Source: an uncultured Psychroserpens sp. (lineage in GTDB: Bacteria > Bacteroidota > Bacteroidia > Flavobacteriales > Flavobacteriaceae). Taken from it: a DNA stretch of 64,000 nucleotides. The stretch's first letter is position 1. Every line of letters starts with the position of its first letter. Both the position numbers and the translations under genes were made by a program. Shown here piece by piece: positions 16,218 through 23,756 of the stretch. Below the pieces are notes generated by a model. That model had not been told where the DNA came from. It was given only the letters and a program-made list of their open reading frames with translations, and made no database searches. The stretch is from positions 124,001-188,000 of the forward strand of contig NZ_CANMVN010000005.1 of NCBI RefSeq assembly GCF_947501425.1. The letters are read 5' to 3'.

Positions 16218-17267
16218 TTATTTTTCAAAAGACACACTCCATATCCCTCTAACCTCATTTATATCATAGCCTATAGCTTTATCTTTAGGATATAATTTTG
16301 CTATAGTATTTAATGTCTCCACATTTATCATGGTTTTAGGTTTACCATGACATTGTAAACACATAGAATTTGTAATTATTGGATAATATACATTAACCTT
16401 ATCATCTGTTTCACTAACTATAGGTTTAATTTCTTGTTCATTTAAAAGTTGTCTTTTAAATTCTTTTATATAATTTAATTCTTCTGAATTTGCTGTATTA
16501 TTAGGGTTTCTTGGTTTATCTGAAGCTCTTTTTATCACAGCATTATGAACTAAAGCCATACTATCAGTCAACGGATAAGCCTCGCTATTACAAAACTCCA
16601 GAGCTTTTAAAGTCCCTTCGTTTTGTAATTTACTCATTAAATTTTTACCAAGAACTGATTTTGTGGTCAACGCATATTTCAAACCTCTTTCTCCAAATGG
16701 TAAATTTTCAAAATCAGACTCTACCTGTTGCTTATGCTTACCATTCCCCATACCATTTCCATGGCCTTTTCCTCCTTTACCTTTACCTTTTCCTTTTCCT
16801 TGGCCTTGACTTTGATGTTTACCTTTTTCAGAATTAAAATGGTCTTCAAACCACTCAGGTTGATCGATTTCAAATTCATATAAGTACTCACCAATTTGAT
16901 TAATCGTCTCTTCAGGAAAAGCTTGTTTTGGCATGATACCAAAACGTCTCACTGCACCTTTCATCTTGACATTTTCCTCGGTTGGGTTTTTGATCCAGTT
17001 TTGGAGCGCACTTACAAATTCCTCCTTAGTCATTCCGTCCTCAAGATAATGTTTTTTGACTGCAATCATTGGAGGTCCGATTCTATCATCATGACTAGCT
17101 GTTGGGCTATGACATATATAACAATTGGTCTCTAGTAATTTTTTTCCAGGATGGGTTATAGTATCTTTAGTTGTACTTTGTTCATAAGAAACATATTGTA
17201 CTTCCTTAGTGTTTTTACAACTGAAAACGAAAACTAAAGATAAGATACTCAATAGTGTTGTTCTCAT
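16218..17267 (-). CDS. Di-haem c-type cytochrome lipoprotein: cytochrome c domain plus DUF3365
   Basis: A 349-residue exported protein with lipobox C17. The first part is a class I-like cytochrome c domain with CYICH (49-53) and a likely distal Met in RRFGIMPKQAF (about 112). A very low-complexity Gly/Lys/Gln/His linker (about 145-180) follows. The C-terminal part is a DUF3365-like domain with the second haem site CLQCH (303-307). DUF3365 is known as a haem-binding sensor or electron-transfer domain. It is encoded 1 bp after a rhodanese and before thioredoxin, under the Crp-type promoter, so it is probably an electron carrier or redox sensor for periplasmic sulfur oxidation (inference). The linker corresponds to a run of CCTTTTCC-like repeats at about 16766-16803. 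Confidence 0.85.
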   Translation of the reverse strand: MRTTLLSILSLVFVFSCKNTKEVQYVSYEQSTTKDTITHPGKKLLETNCYICHSPTASHDDRIGPPMIAVKKHYLEDGMTKEEFVSALQNWIKNPTEENVKMKGAVRRFGIMPKQAFPEETINQIGEYLYEFEIDQPEWFEDHFNSEKGKHQSQGQGKGKGKGKGGKGHGNGMGNGKHKQQVESDFENLPFGERGLKYALTTKSVLGKNLMSKLQNEGTLKALEFCNSEAYPLTDSMALVHNAVIKRASDKPRNPNNTANSEELNYIKEFKRQLLNEQEIKPIVSETDDKVNVYYPIITNSMCLQCHGKPKTMINVETLNTIAKLYPKDKAIGYDINEVRGIWSVSFEK

Positions 17268-17268
17268 T

Positions 17269-17610
17269 CTATCTATAGTTTAAAATTCCACCTTGCAAAT
17301 CATATATTTCATTAAATCCCATATTGGCTAATTTTCTGGCTGTTTGACGGCTTCTACTCCCACTTCTACAGTAAACATACACAGGCTTTTCTTTGTCAAG
17401 TTTATCAAACTCAATATTAAAGCGTCCAGAGAAGAAATCTATATTCTTAGCACCTTTTAAGTGACCAGACTTAAACTCTTTTTGTGTTCTTACATCTACC
17501 AATTGAATGTTTTGAGATTCTACTTTAAGTTTAAACTCCATTGGAGACAGCAAAGTTACAGACTCATTTTGCGTATTTTTTTTTCCGAATAGGGCTGAAA
17601 TAAATGACAT
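17269..17610 (-). CDS. Single-domain rhodanese
   Basis: A 113-residue sulfurtransferase domain with active-site loop YCRSGSRSR (C81), the CRxGxR form that binds anionic or thiol acceptors, and the structural VDVRTQKEFKSGHLKGA. The N-terminus MSFISALFGKKN is polar, with no signal peptide. It is first in the five-gene operon (rhodanese, cytochrome, thioredoxin, methyltransferase, DUF2892) and has a Crp-type promoter. It likely carries sulfane sulfur between SQR-derived persulfide and the dioxygenase or thioredoxin. Confidence 0.93.
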   Translation of the reverse strand: MSFISALFGKKNTQNESVTLLSPMEFKLKVESQNIQLVDVRTQKEFKSGHLKGAKNIDFFSGRFNIEFDKLDKEKPVYVYCRSGSRSRQTARKLANMGFNEIYDLQGGILNYR

Positions 17611-17654
17611 ACAAGTATATTTTTTGTGTATTAAAATTCAAAAATTATTTAGCA

Positions 17655-17698
17655 TAAAATTAATTGATTTCGAGGGCTTTATTGGTAACCTTTGTTAC
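17655..17698 (-). promoter_or_regulatory. Crp/Fnr-type activator site plus -7 element, rhodanese operon
   Basis: The palindrome GTAACAAAGGTTAC (minus strand, 17698-17685) is followed after exactly 22 nt by TAATTTTA (17662-17655). The predicted leader is about 40 nt. Confidence 0.75.
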
Positions 17699-17702
17699 AC
17701 AG

Positions 17703-17736
17703 AAAAGCGCATCCTACTTAATTCGGACACGCTTTT
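17703..17736 (-). terminator. Hairpin terminator of the persulfide dioxygenase gene
   Basis: AAAAGCG (17703-17709) pairs with CGCTTTT (17730-17736), extended by GGA/TCC inside across two wobble pairs. It lies 23 bp after the dioxygenase stop and just before the rhodanese promoter, separating the two units. Confidence 0.6.
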
Positions 17737-17758
17737 ACCAACCAAAAAACTATGTATT

Positions 17759-19174
17759 TTATTTTAATGTTGACGGACAAACATAATCTGTTCTTTTAAC
17801 ATCTGTACTTTTTATGGCTCCATAGCCACCTGCAATATCAATAAGATTATGAATGCCTCTACTTTTTAAAATTGAAGCAGCTATAACTGAACGATATCCT
17901 CCAGCACAATGCACATAAAAGGTTTTATTATCAGGAAACTCACTTAAGTAGTCATTTAGGTAATCCAAAGGCGTATGTTTTGCTCCATCAATATGTTCTG
18001 CTGTAAACTCTCCTTGTTTTCTTACATCAAATATGACATCTTTATTCTCTGGATAACGTTTTGCAAACTCGTCGGCTGTAATAGAGGTCACCGTATCATA
18101 GTCCATACCTGATTTTTTCCAGGCTTCAAAGCTTCCATTCAAATATCCAACAACGTTATCAAATCCAACTCGCGACAAACGCGTTATAACTTCTTGCTCG
18201 CGACCTTTAGGAGTGACAAGTAATATAGGCTGACTTACATCTACAATCAATGCGCCTACCCAAGGTGCAAAATCACCATCAATACCAATAAAAATAGATC
18301 TTGGAATATGCCCTTTTATAAAATCATTTTGATGACGTACATCTAATATGATTGCCTCTGTTTCGTTGGCTGCAGCTTCAAAAGCTTTAGCTGTCATAGG
18401 GTTTTTAGATTTAGACATCACTTTGTCAAAGCTTTCATATCCTTTGATATTCATCATCACATTTTGTGGAAAATATCCAGGAGGTTCTGTAAGACCTTCA
18501 AGGAGCTCTTCTATAAACTCATCTTTGGTCATATCTGCCCTTAAGGCATAATTTACTTTCTTTTGATTTCCTAGAGTATCTGTTGTCTCTTTACTCATAT
18601 TCTTTCCACAAGCAGAACCTGCACCATGATTAGGATAAATGATAAGATCATCACTTAATGGCATAATTTTCTCTCGTAATGAGTCGTATAACAATCCTGC
18701 CAATTTCTCCTGAGTTAGATCTGAAACAATTTTTTGAGCCAAATCTGGTCGACCTACATCTCCTATAAATAAAGTATCTCCAGTGACGAGTCCGTGTTCA
18801 TTTCCATTTTCGTCAATCAACATATAGGTAGTGCTTTCCATGGTATGTCCGGGTGTATGAATAACTTTCACCTTATAATTACCAATGTCAAAAACCTGAC
18901 CATCTTCAGCCACAATAGCCTCATATCCTGGTTTAGCCGTTGGACCAAACACAATATCAGCTCCAGTTTTAGCTTTGAGATCTAAATGACCAGAGACAAA
19001 ATCGGCATGAAAATGTGTTTCGAAAATATATTTGATCTTAGCATCATCGAGTTTTGCCCTTTTAATGTATGGATCGACCTCACGAAGCGGATCTATGATG
19101 GCAGCTTCACCATTATTTTCTATATAATATGCAGCATGGGCCAGACATCCTGTATAAATTTGTTCTACTTTCAT
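17759..19174 (-). CDS. CstB-like persulfide dioxygenase-rhodanese fusion
   Basis: This 471-residue protein joins three parts. The N-terminal metallo-beta-lactamase domain (about 1-245) is of ETHE1/persulfide-dioxygenase type, with ETHFHADFVSGH (H54, H56, D58, H63), HTPGH (H110) and TGDTLFIGDVGRPDL (D133); H54, H110 and D133 are the expected iron ligands. The middle rhodanese (about 260-355) lacks a catalytic cysteine (its loop reads LLVTPKGRE). The C-terminal rhodanese has CAGGYRS (C423). This order, including the inactive middle domain, is that of staphylococcal CstB, which oxidises low-molecular-weight persulfides to thiosulfate/sulfite. It has its own Crp-type promoter and lies between TauE and the rhodanese operon. 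Confidence 0.93.
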   Translation of the reverse strand: MKVEQIYTGCLAHAAYYIENNGEAAIIDPLREVDPYIKRAKLDDAKIKYIFETHFHADFVSGHLDLKAKTGADIVFGPTAKPGYEAIVAEDGQVFDIGNYKVKVIHTPGHTMESTTYMLIDENGNEHGLVTGDTLFIGDVGRPDLAQKIVSDLTQEKLAGLLYDSLREKIMPLSDDLIIYPNHGAGSACGKNMSKETTDTLGNQKKVNYALRADMTKDEFIEELLEGLTEPPGYFPQNVMMNIKGYESFDKVMSKSKNPMTAKAFEAAANETEAIILDVRHQNDFIKGHIPRSIFIGIDGDFAPWVGALIVDVSQPILLVTPKGREQEVITRLSRVGFDNVVGYLNGSFEAWKKSGMDYDTVTSITADEFAKRYPENKDVIFDVRKQGEFTAEHIDGAKHTPLDYLNDYLSEFPDNKTFYVHCAGGYRSVIAASILKSRGIHNLIDIAGGYGAIKSTDVKRTDYVCPSTLK

Positions 19175-19202
19175 TGTTGTAATGTTTTAATTTTAACCGA
19201 AT

Positions 19203-19246
19203 TAAAAGTAGTACTATTTATAATTTTAAGATGTAACTAAAGTTAC
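19203..19246 (-). promoter_or_regulatory. Crp/Fnr-type activator site plus -7 element, persulfide dioxygenase
   Basis: The palindrome GTAACTTTAGTTAC (minus strand, 19246-19233) is followed after exactly 22 nt by TACTTTTA (19210-19203). The palindrome abuts the stop codon of the TauE gene. The predicted leader is about 24 nt. Confidence 0.75.
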
Positions 19247-19247
19247 A

Positions 19248-20051
19248 CTAGGATTTAGTTAACTCCTTGTAAATGATGTAAACACCCATGATTAGGACAA
19301 ACCAGCCAAAACCTTTTTTAAGTTTTTTTCCCTCGATAAACTTAGAGATATAAATTCCGATAAAGATTCCTACTATTGAAATTGAAGTAAACGTTAGGAG
19401 AAATCCCCAATCGATCTCTAAATTTTCGACATCACCAATAAACCCAATCAACGATTTAATAGCGATAATCAACAATGAAGTCGCAACTGCCTTTTTCATT
19501 GGCAATTTAGCAAGCAAAACTAAAGCAGGAATGATTAGAAATCCTCCTCCTGCACCAACTATTCCTGTTAATACTCCAACAACAATACCTTCAATAATAA
19601 TTAACGGATAATTATATTGAATCACTGTTTCTTCTCCGTTATCTTCTCGTTTGTTTGTAATCATTGAGATAGAAGCCACTAACATCACTATGGCAAAGAA
19701 TAGCATAATGGCAATATCCTTGGTGATTAAAAATCCTCCTACAGTAAATAATTCCTCAGGTATTGCAGGAACAAGATATTTTCTGGTAGCATAGACAGCT
19801 ATAAATGCAGGAATAGCAAAAACGATAGCAGTTCTAAAATCAACTAACCCTTTTTGTATATTTCTAATTGCGCCTACTAAAGCTGAAACTCCAACAACAA
19901 ATAAGGAGTATGCTGTAGCAGTTACTGGATTAATATATAATAAATAGACTAATATTGGCACAGTTAAGATTGATCCACCTCCACCAATAAGACCTAATAC
20001 CAATCCTATCAATAGTGCTCCAAAATAACCCAATAGTTGTTGAATTTCCAT
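19248..20051 (-). CDS. TauE/SafE family sulfite or sulfur-anion exporter
   Basis: A 267-residue integral membrane protein of the TauE/SafE family, with two related halves: N-terminal LLGYFGALLIGLVLGLIGGGGSILTVP-type and the repeat GVLTGIVGAGGGFLIIPAL. About eight membrane helices can be drawn. Family members export sulfite, sulfoacetate or related anions. Its place between the Crp regulator and persulfide dioxygenase, with a perfect Crp-type promoter, argues for export of sulfite or thiosulfate made by the dioxygenase. The staphylococcal cst locus has the same pairing. Confidence 0.92.
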   Translation of the reverse strand: MEIQQLLGYFGALLIGLVLGLIGGGGSILTVPILVYLLYINPVTATAYSLFVVGVSALVGAIRNIQKGLVDFRTAIVFAIPAFIAVYATRKYLVPAIPEELFTVGGFLITKDIAIMLFFAIVMLVASISMITNKREDNGEETVIQYNYPLIIIEGIVVGVLTGIVGAGGGFLIIPALVLLAKLPMKKAVATSLLIIAIKSLIGFIGDVENLEIDWGFLLTFTSISIVGIFIGIYISKFIEGKKLKKGFGWFVLIMGVYIIYKELTKS

Positions 20052-20068
20052 GTAGTAAATATTTCATT

Positions 20069-20112
20069 CAAAACTATATAGTATTTGAACCGTTTTTGGT
20101 AACCAAAGTTAC
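20069..20112 (-). promoter_or_regulatory. Crp/Fnr-type activator site plus -7 element, TauE
   Basis: The palindrome GTAACTTTGGTTAC (minus strand, 20112-20099) is followed after exactly 22 nt by TAGTTTTG (20076-20069), a perfect TAnnTTTG. This is the best copy of the composite promoter in the window. The predicted leader is about 13 nt. Confidence 0.8.
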
Positions 20113-20115
20113 ATT

Positions 20116-20748
20116 CTACAAATCTATAACTTTGATGTTATTTCTGAAGAGTTCTATTTTTCCATCCATGGCTAATTTCTTCAATAGTCTGGACACCACA
20201 ACACGAGACGTATGCAGATCTTGAGCAATTTGTTGATGCGTCACATGAATCAATTCATTGTGATTGACCATAGCTTTATCTTTTAGATACTTAAATAAGC
20301 GTTCGTCCATTTTTAAGAAGGCAATGGTATCGACAGCTTGAAGTAATTCGGTCATACGGTCATGGTAGCTCTGTAAAATAAATTTTTGCCAACTTTTGTA
20401 TTTTCCGAGCCACTCTTCCATTTTCTGGACAGGAATCATGATCAACTTAGTATCTGTTTCAGCAATAGCAATGATCTCGCTTTTAGAATTTCCGAGGCAA
20501 CAGGAAAGCGTCATTGCACAGGTATCACCTTGTTCAATAAAATAGAGAATAAGCTCTTCTCCGTTAGCATCCTCTCTAAGAATTTTAATCGCTCCACTCA
20601 CGAGAAGCGGCATTGATTTTATGTAGTCTCCTATTGAAATGAGCTGATATCCTTCAGGAATGTCTTTATAGGTTCCAACGCTATTAATCTCTTGAAGTAA
20701 TTCATCTTCAAATAAATACCCATAATTAGCCTTTAACTGTTCAATCAT
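20116..20748 (-). CDS. Crp/Fnr family transcriptional activator, candidate persulfide/redox sensor
   Basis: A 210-residue Crp/Fnr regulator with an N-terminal cyclic-nucleotide-binding fold, a long dimerisation helix (about 110-140) and a C-terminal winged helix-turn-helix (about 150-210). The recognition helix reads TSRVVVSRLLKKL: the Arg and Ser/Arg positions of CRP are kept but the Glu that contacts DNA is replaced by Val, which fits a non-standard half-site. The sensor domain has an unusual cysteine group CAMTLSCC (C77, C83, C84) and no Fnr-type N-terminal iron-sulfur cysteines. It adjoins the sulfur genes whose promoters share GTAAC-N4-GTTAC. Its own promoter (TATCTTTG, 20774-20767) lacks the site, so it is probably expressed constitutively and activated post-translationally, perhaps by persulfide at these cysteines (inference). 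Confidence 0.9.
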   Translation of the reverse strand: MIEQLKANYGYLFEDELLQEINSVGTYKDIPEGYQLISIGDYIKSMPLLVSGAIKILREDANGEELILYFIEQGDTCAMTLSCCLGNSKSEIIAIAETDTKLIMIPVQKMEEWLGKYKSWQKFILQSYHDRMTELLQAVDTIAFLKMDERLFKYLKDKAMVNHNELIHVTHQQIAQDLHTSRVVVSRLLKKLAMDGKIELFRNNIKVIDL

Positions 20749-20766
20749 GTTTGTAATAGTTTAAGT

Positions 20767-20774
20767 CAAAGATA
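20767..20774 (-). promoter_or_regulatory. -7 element of the Crp/Fnr gene
   Basis: TATCTTTG on the minus strand is a perfect TAnnTTTG, about 20 bp upstream of the start codon. No GTAAC palindrome is present at the expected place 22 nt further upstream (20797-20810), which is inside the 3' end of the LacI gene. Confidence 0.6.
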
Positions 20775-20792
20775 TGGCAAATTCTAAACATA

Positions 20793-21800
20793 TTATTTTG
20801 TTGTTTCTCTCAAAACTAACTTAGTTTTTATAGTTTTTGTAGTTTTTAGCGAAGTATTAGGATCGTTTAATCGTTTTAGTAGTAATTCAACAGAAGCCTT
20901 ACCAATATCTAAAGTATGCTGCGAAATCGTTGATAGTTTAGGATCTGTAAATTGAAGGACATTGTCATCAGAAAATCCGATAACAGAAAGGTCATTTGGA
21001 ATTTTATAATTGAGTTTAAGAGCTTTTTGCAAGGCAACAACACCAGATGTGTTATCGATAGAAATAATACCATCTACAGTAGTATTATTACGAAACATGT
21101 TGTCGATAACCTGTTCAGCATCATCACTCTTTTTAATGGTAACCATAACAGGCTCCTGATGATAATCTTTAGCTTCCTTTAAGGCTTGTAAATACCCATT
21201 TGTTCTTAATTTCCCTACACTTAAGTCTTCAATATCGCTAAGAAGAACAATACGCTTTCTTCCTTCGGAAAGCAGATGCATAGTAGCCTCGTAAGCGGCT
21301 CCAAAATCGTCTATGATCACTTTATCACAGTTAATATCATCTGAAACCCTATCAAATAATACCGTTGGTATATTTTGTTGTATGACCGCATTTATATGAT
21401 CAACATTGTTGGCTACCTGTGTTTCCTCAGCTATCGACATGATAAACCCATCAACACTACCATTAGATAATAACTGAAGACTATCTGCTTCTTTGGCTTG
21501 TAATTCGTTAGACACACATGTAATAATATGGTAGCCTTGTTTTGAAGCTTCCATTTCTATAGCATATAGTGCTTTGGCAAAAAAGTGGTTGAGAATGTTT
21601 GGAATGATCACACCAATGGTATTAGTTCTACTACTCTTCAAGCTTACAGCCAGTTTGTTGGGCTTATAATTTAAGAATTTTGCTAGAGCTTTAACACGTT
21701 CAATAGTATCTGGACTGATCTCATCGCTATTATGTAAAGCTTTAGATACTGTAGATACTGATACATTTAATTGTTCAGCGAGGTGTTTTAATGTTACCAT
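20793..21800 (-). CDS. LacI family transcriptional regulator
   Basis: A 335-residue repressor-type regulator with an N-terminal HTH (VTLKHLAEQLNVSVSTVSKALHN), hinge helix with LNYKPNKLAVSLKSSRTNTIGVIIP, and a periplasmic-binding-protein-like sugar domain (about 60-330). It is encoded next to the glucan locus and oriented the same way, separated from the T9SS protein gene by a bidirectional terminator, so it has a separate promoter. It probably responds to a sugar derived from beta-1,3-glucan, such as glucose or a laminari-oligosaccharide phosphate (inference). Confidence 0.92.
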   Translation of the reverse strand: MVTLKHLAEQLNVSVSTVSKALHNSDEISPDTIERVKALAKFLNYKPNKLAVSLKSSRTNTIGVIIPNILNHFFAKALYAIEMEASKQGYHIITCVSNELQAKEADSLQLLSNGSVDGFIMSIAEETQVANNVDHINAVIQQNIPTVLFDRVSDDINCDKVIIDDFGAAYEATMHLLSEGRKRIVLLSDIEDLSVGKLRTNGYLQALKEAKDYHQEPVMVTIKKSDDAEQVIDNMFRNNTTVDGIISIDNTSGVVALQKALKLNYKIPNDLSVIGFSDDNVLQFTDPKLSTISQHTLDIGKASVELLLKRLNDPNTSLKTTKTIKTKLVLRETTK

Positions 21801-21816
21801 AATAATGTATTATAAA

Positions 21817-21852
21817 AAAAGAGTGTATTCTCACATAAAAATACACTCTTTT
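21817..21852. terminator. Bidirectional terminator between the LacI gene and the T9SS protein gene
   Basis: AAAAGAGTGTAT (21817-21828) pairs with ATACACTCTTTT (21841-21852), a perfect 12-bp stem with a 12-nt loop and T-rich flanks. It ends the T9SS protein transcript. It lies only 16 bp upstream of the LacI start codon, so the LacI promoter must overlap it or read through it. Confidence 0.85.
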
Positions 21853-21875
21853 ATTCTGATTACAGAATGGTTAAA

Positions 21876-23423
21876 TTATTTTTTAACCAATTTGATTGTC
21901 TGACTTCCTGCTGCAGAAGATACTTTAGCAAAGTATAATCCTGTTTTTAAGGCAGAAGCATCTATTACTGTTTCTTGAGTATTAGGTGCGATTGAAACTA
22001 CTCTCTTCCCTAAGATATCAAATACTTCAATTGAATCTATAGTTTGAGTTCCTCTAACTGTCCAATCATTAGTTGTTGGATTAGGGAATACTGAAAATTC
22101 ATTTGTTTCAAATTCATCAGTACCTAAAGTATCTGTAGTACTAAAGAATATATTATCAAGATAAACTGTTCCGTTTCCAGTAACCAACGTTTGCTTAATG
22201 TCTGTTCCATCCCATGTACCACTAACTAGCGCAGGGAAATTTGCATAATGCGATAAAGGAATGAATACACTCACCCATTGACCTGTTACTAATTCTGCAT
22301 CTGCACTACCTCCTGCTACTGCAGCAGCTGAACCAAATCTGTAAAATGGTTCTTCAGGATTTCCACAGCAAACCGTTCCACTAAGTGAATCATCTACTAA
22401 TGAAAAGTTGAACGCCGTTGAAGTAGTTGCATAATAGTTTAAGTGTACAAAACTATAAGTTCCGGTAGCATCAAAGTTTCCTCCTAATCCACTTCCGAAG
22501 AAATCTAAATTATCAACTCTAATAACAGTATCACCTGCTAATACTGGCTCAGAAATTGTTAAACTTCCATTAAAATCTACTAGATTGAAACCAGCAAAAT
22601 CAGATTGATTTGGGTTACCGCTAAGTCCGCTATAAATATAAAAATCCGTACCTGTTGAACCGTTGTTTACTGGTCCGCTTGTTGGGTCGGCAGCTGCACA
22701 AGGATCACAATTTGGTCCTCCACAATCTATTTCAGTCTCTCCGTTATTTAAGATGCCATCATCACAAGAAGGAGGACATGTTGGGCAATCAGGACCACCA
22801 CAATCTACTCCTGTTTCCATTCCATTTTGAACACCATCCATACATGTTGGCTCTGGAGCACCTACTTGTACAATATCATCAATGTACCAGATTCCCCCAT
22901 TACCAGTTCCAACTGTTGTGCATGAAGGATTTCCTTCACATCCAATGTCGTAATTTGGTTGAATTACTAAAATAGGATACTGCTCCATACCTGTTAAACC
23001 AGGTTGTGTACTAAAGTCAAATGTTACTTCTGTCCAAACTCCAGCAGATGCTATAGTAACATCTCTATTATAAGTTGGTTCTCCGTTTAAACCATTCTGA
23101 ATTTGAAATCTTATACTTTGGTTAGCGATAGGCGCCCAAACTTTCATAGTAAAAGCTGTACCATTAGCTAGGTTTATTAATGGTGATCCAGGAGTTTCGA
23201 AACCAATTCCTCCAAACCAGTCTGCAGCATCAGGTTTATTTATTTCTAATACTTGAGTTGATGTGTTGATTCCACTTTGGTCAGGATTGACAATGTTGCC
23301 AAAACCTAAATTTCCAAACTGAAACTGTGGTACAGTTGTTCCGTCTTGAAAATCGATCGGTAATGATTGGCCAAACATTATTGTTGAGGCCAACAAAAAA
23401 GTTAAAAATGTAATTTTTTTCAT
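21876..23423 (-). CDS. Secreted surface protein with DCGG repeats and T9SS sorting domain
   Basis: A 515-residue exported protein: signal peptide (about 1-19), a beta-sandwich domain (about 20-190) that looks like the carbohydrate-binding modules seen in laminarin loci, two short Cys repeats of the form CxDGxxNxxETxxDCGGPxC (about 193-245), a second beta-sandwich (about 255-430) and a type A T9SS domain (FSVFPNPTTNDWTVRG ... QTIKLVKK). It should be displayed on the surface by type IX secretion. No catalytic residues are evident. It has its own promoter carrying the same 22-bp element and -7 box as the main glucan operon, so it is likely a co-induced glucan-binding surface protein. Confidence 0.8.
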   Translation of the reverse strand: MKKITFLTFLLASTIMFGQSLPIDFQDGTTVPQFQFGNLGFGNIVNPDQSGINTSTQVLEINKPDAADWFGGIGFETPGSPLINLANGTAFTMKVWAPIANQSIRFQIQNGLNGEPTYNRDVTIASAGVWTEVTFDFSTQPGLTGMEQYPILVIQPNYDIGCEGNPSCTTVGTGNGGIWYIDDIVQVGAPEPTCMDGVQNGMETGVDCGGPDCPTCPPSCDDGILNNGETEIDCGGPNCDPCAAADPTSGPVNNGSTGTDFYIYSGLSGNPNQSDFAGFNLVDFNGSLTISEPVLAGDTVIRVDNLDFFGSGLGGNFDATGTYSFVHLNYYATTSTAFNFSLVDDSLSGTVCCGNPEEPFYRFGSAAAVAGGSADAELVTGQWVSVFIPLSHYANFPALVSGTWDGTDIKQTLVTGNGTVYLDNIFFSTTDTLGTDEFETNEFSVFPNPTTNDWTVRGTQTIDSIEVFDILGKRVVSIAPNTQETVIDASALKTGLYFAKVSSAAGSQTIKLVKK

Positions 23424-23482
23424 AGTTATGTATTTATTAATTAGTAATTATTAAAAACCTTATCGAAAGATTCCATTATTCG

Positions 23483-23540
23483 TAAATTTAAGCACTATAA
23501 ATTGAGATTATCACAAACTCACCGCTACAAAAAACATACA
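23483..23540 (-). promoter_or_regulatory. Glucan-locus promoter element B
   Basis: The 333-bp gap upstream of the T9SS protein gene holds TCACCGCT followed directly by ACAAAAAACATACA (23519-23540, plus strand) and a TAAATTTA box (23483-23490), with 28 nt between them. The same pair with the same spacing occurs at 39079-39136. On the minus strand TAAATTTA would be the -7 element and the 22-bp element would cover about -62 to -41. An AAACGTTT palindrome (23720-23727) further up may be a LacI-type site. Confidence 0.65.
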
Positions 23541-23756
23541 AATAGAAATAAATATTATTTTAAGTGCTTTGAACTAAAAAACCAGTAAATACAGTAAGTT
23601 CAAGAGTTTAACTAATATGCTTTAATCTGACTTTAATATTATTTTAACTATTATGTTGTGGTAATGTTGTGTTCATTTATAAGCTTGTACTGCTCTTGTT
23701 TTATGTTGTTGTGCTTTTTAAACGTTTGAGTTGGTAAAACTGAAATTAGATGTGTA

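Noticed and set aside
19012-19023. The metal motif of the persulfide dioxygenase reads HFHADF and not HxHxDH
   Set aside because: The Phe in place of the last His is usual in this subgroup, and the three expected iron ligands (H54, H110, D133) are intact, so the enzyme is not judged defective.
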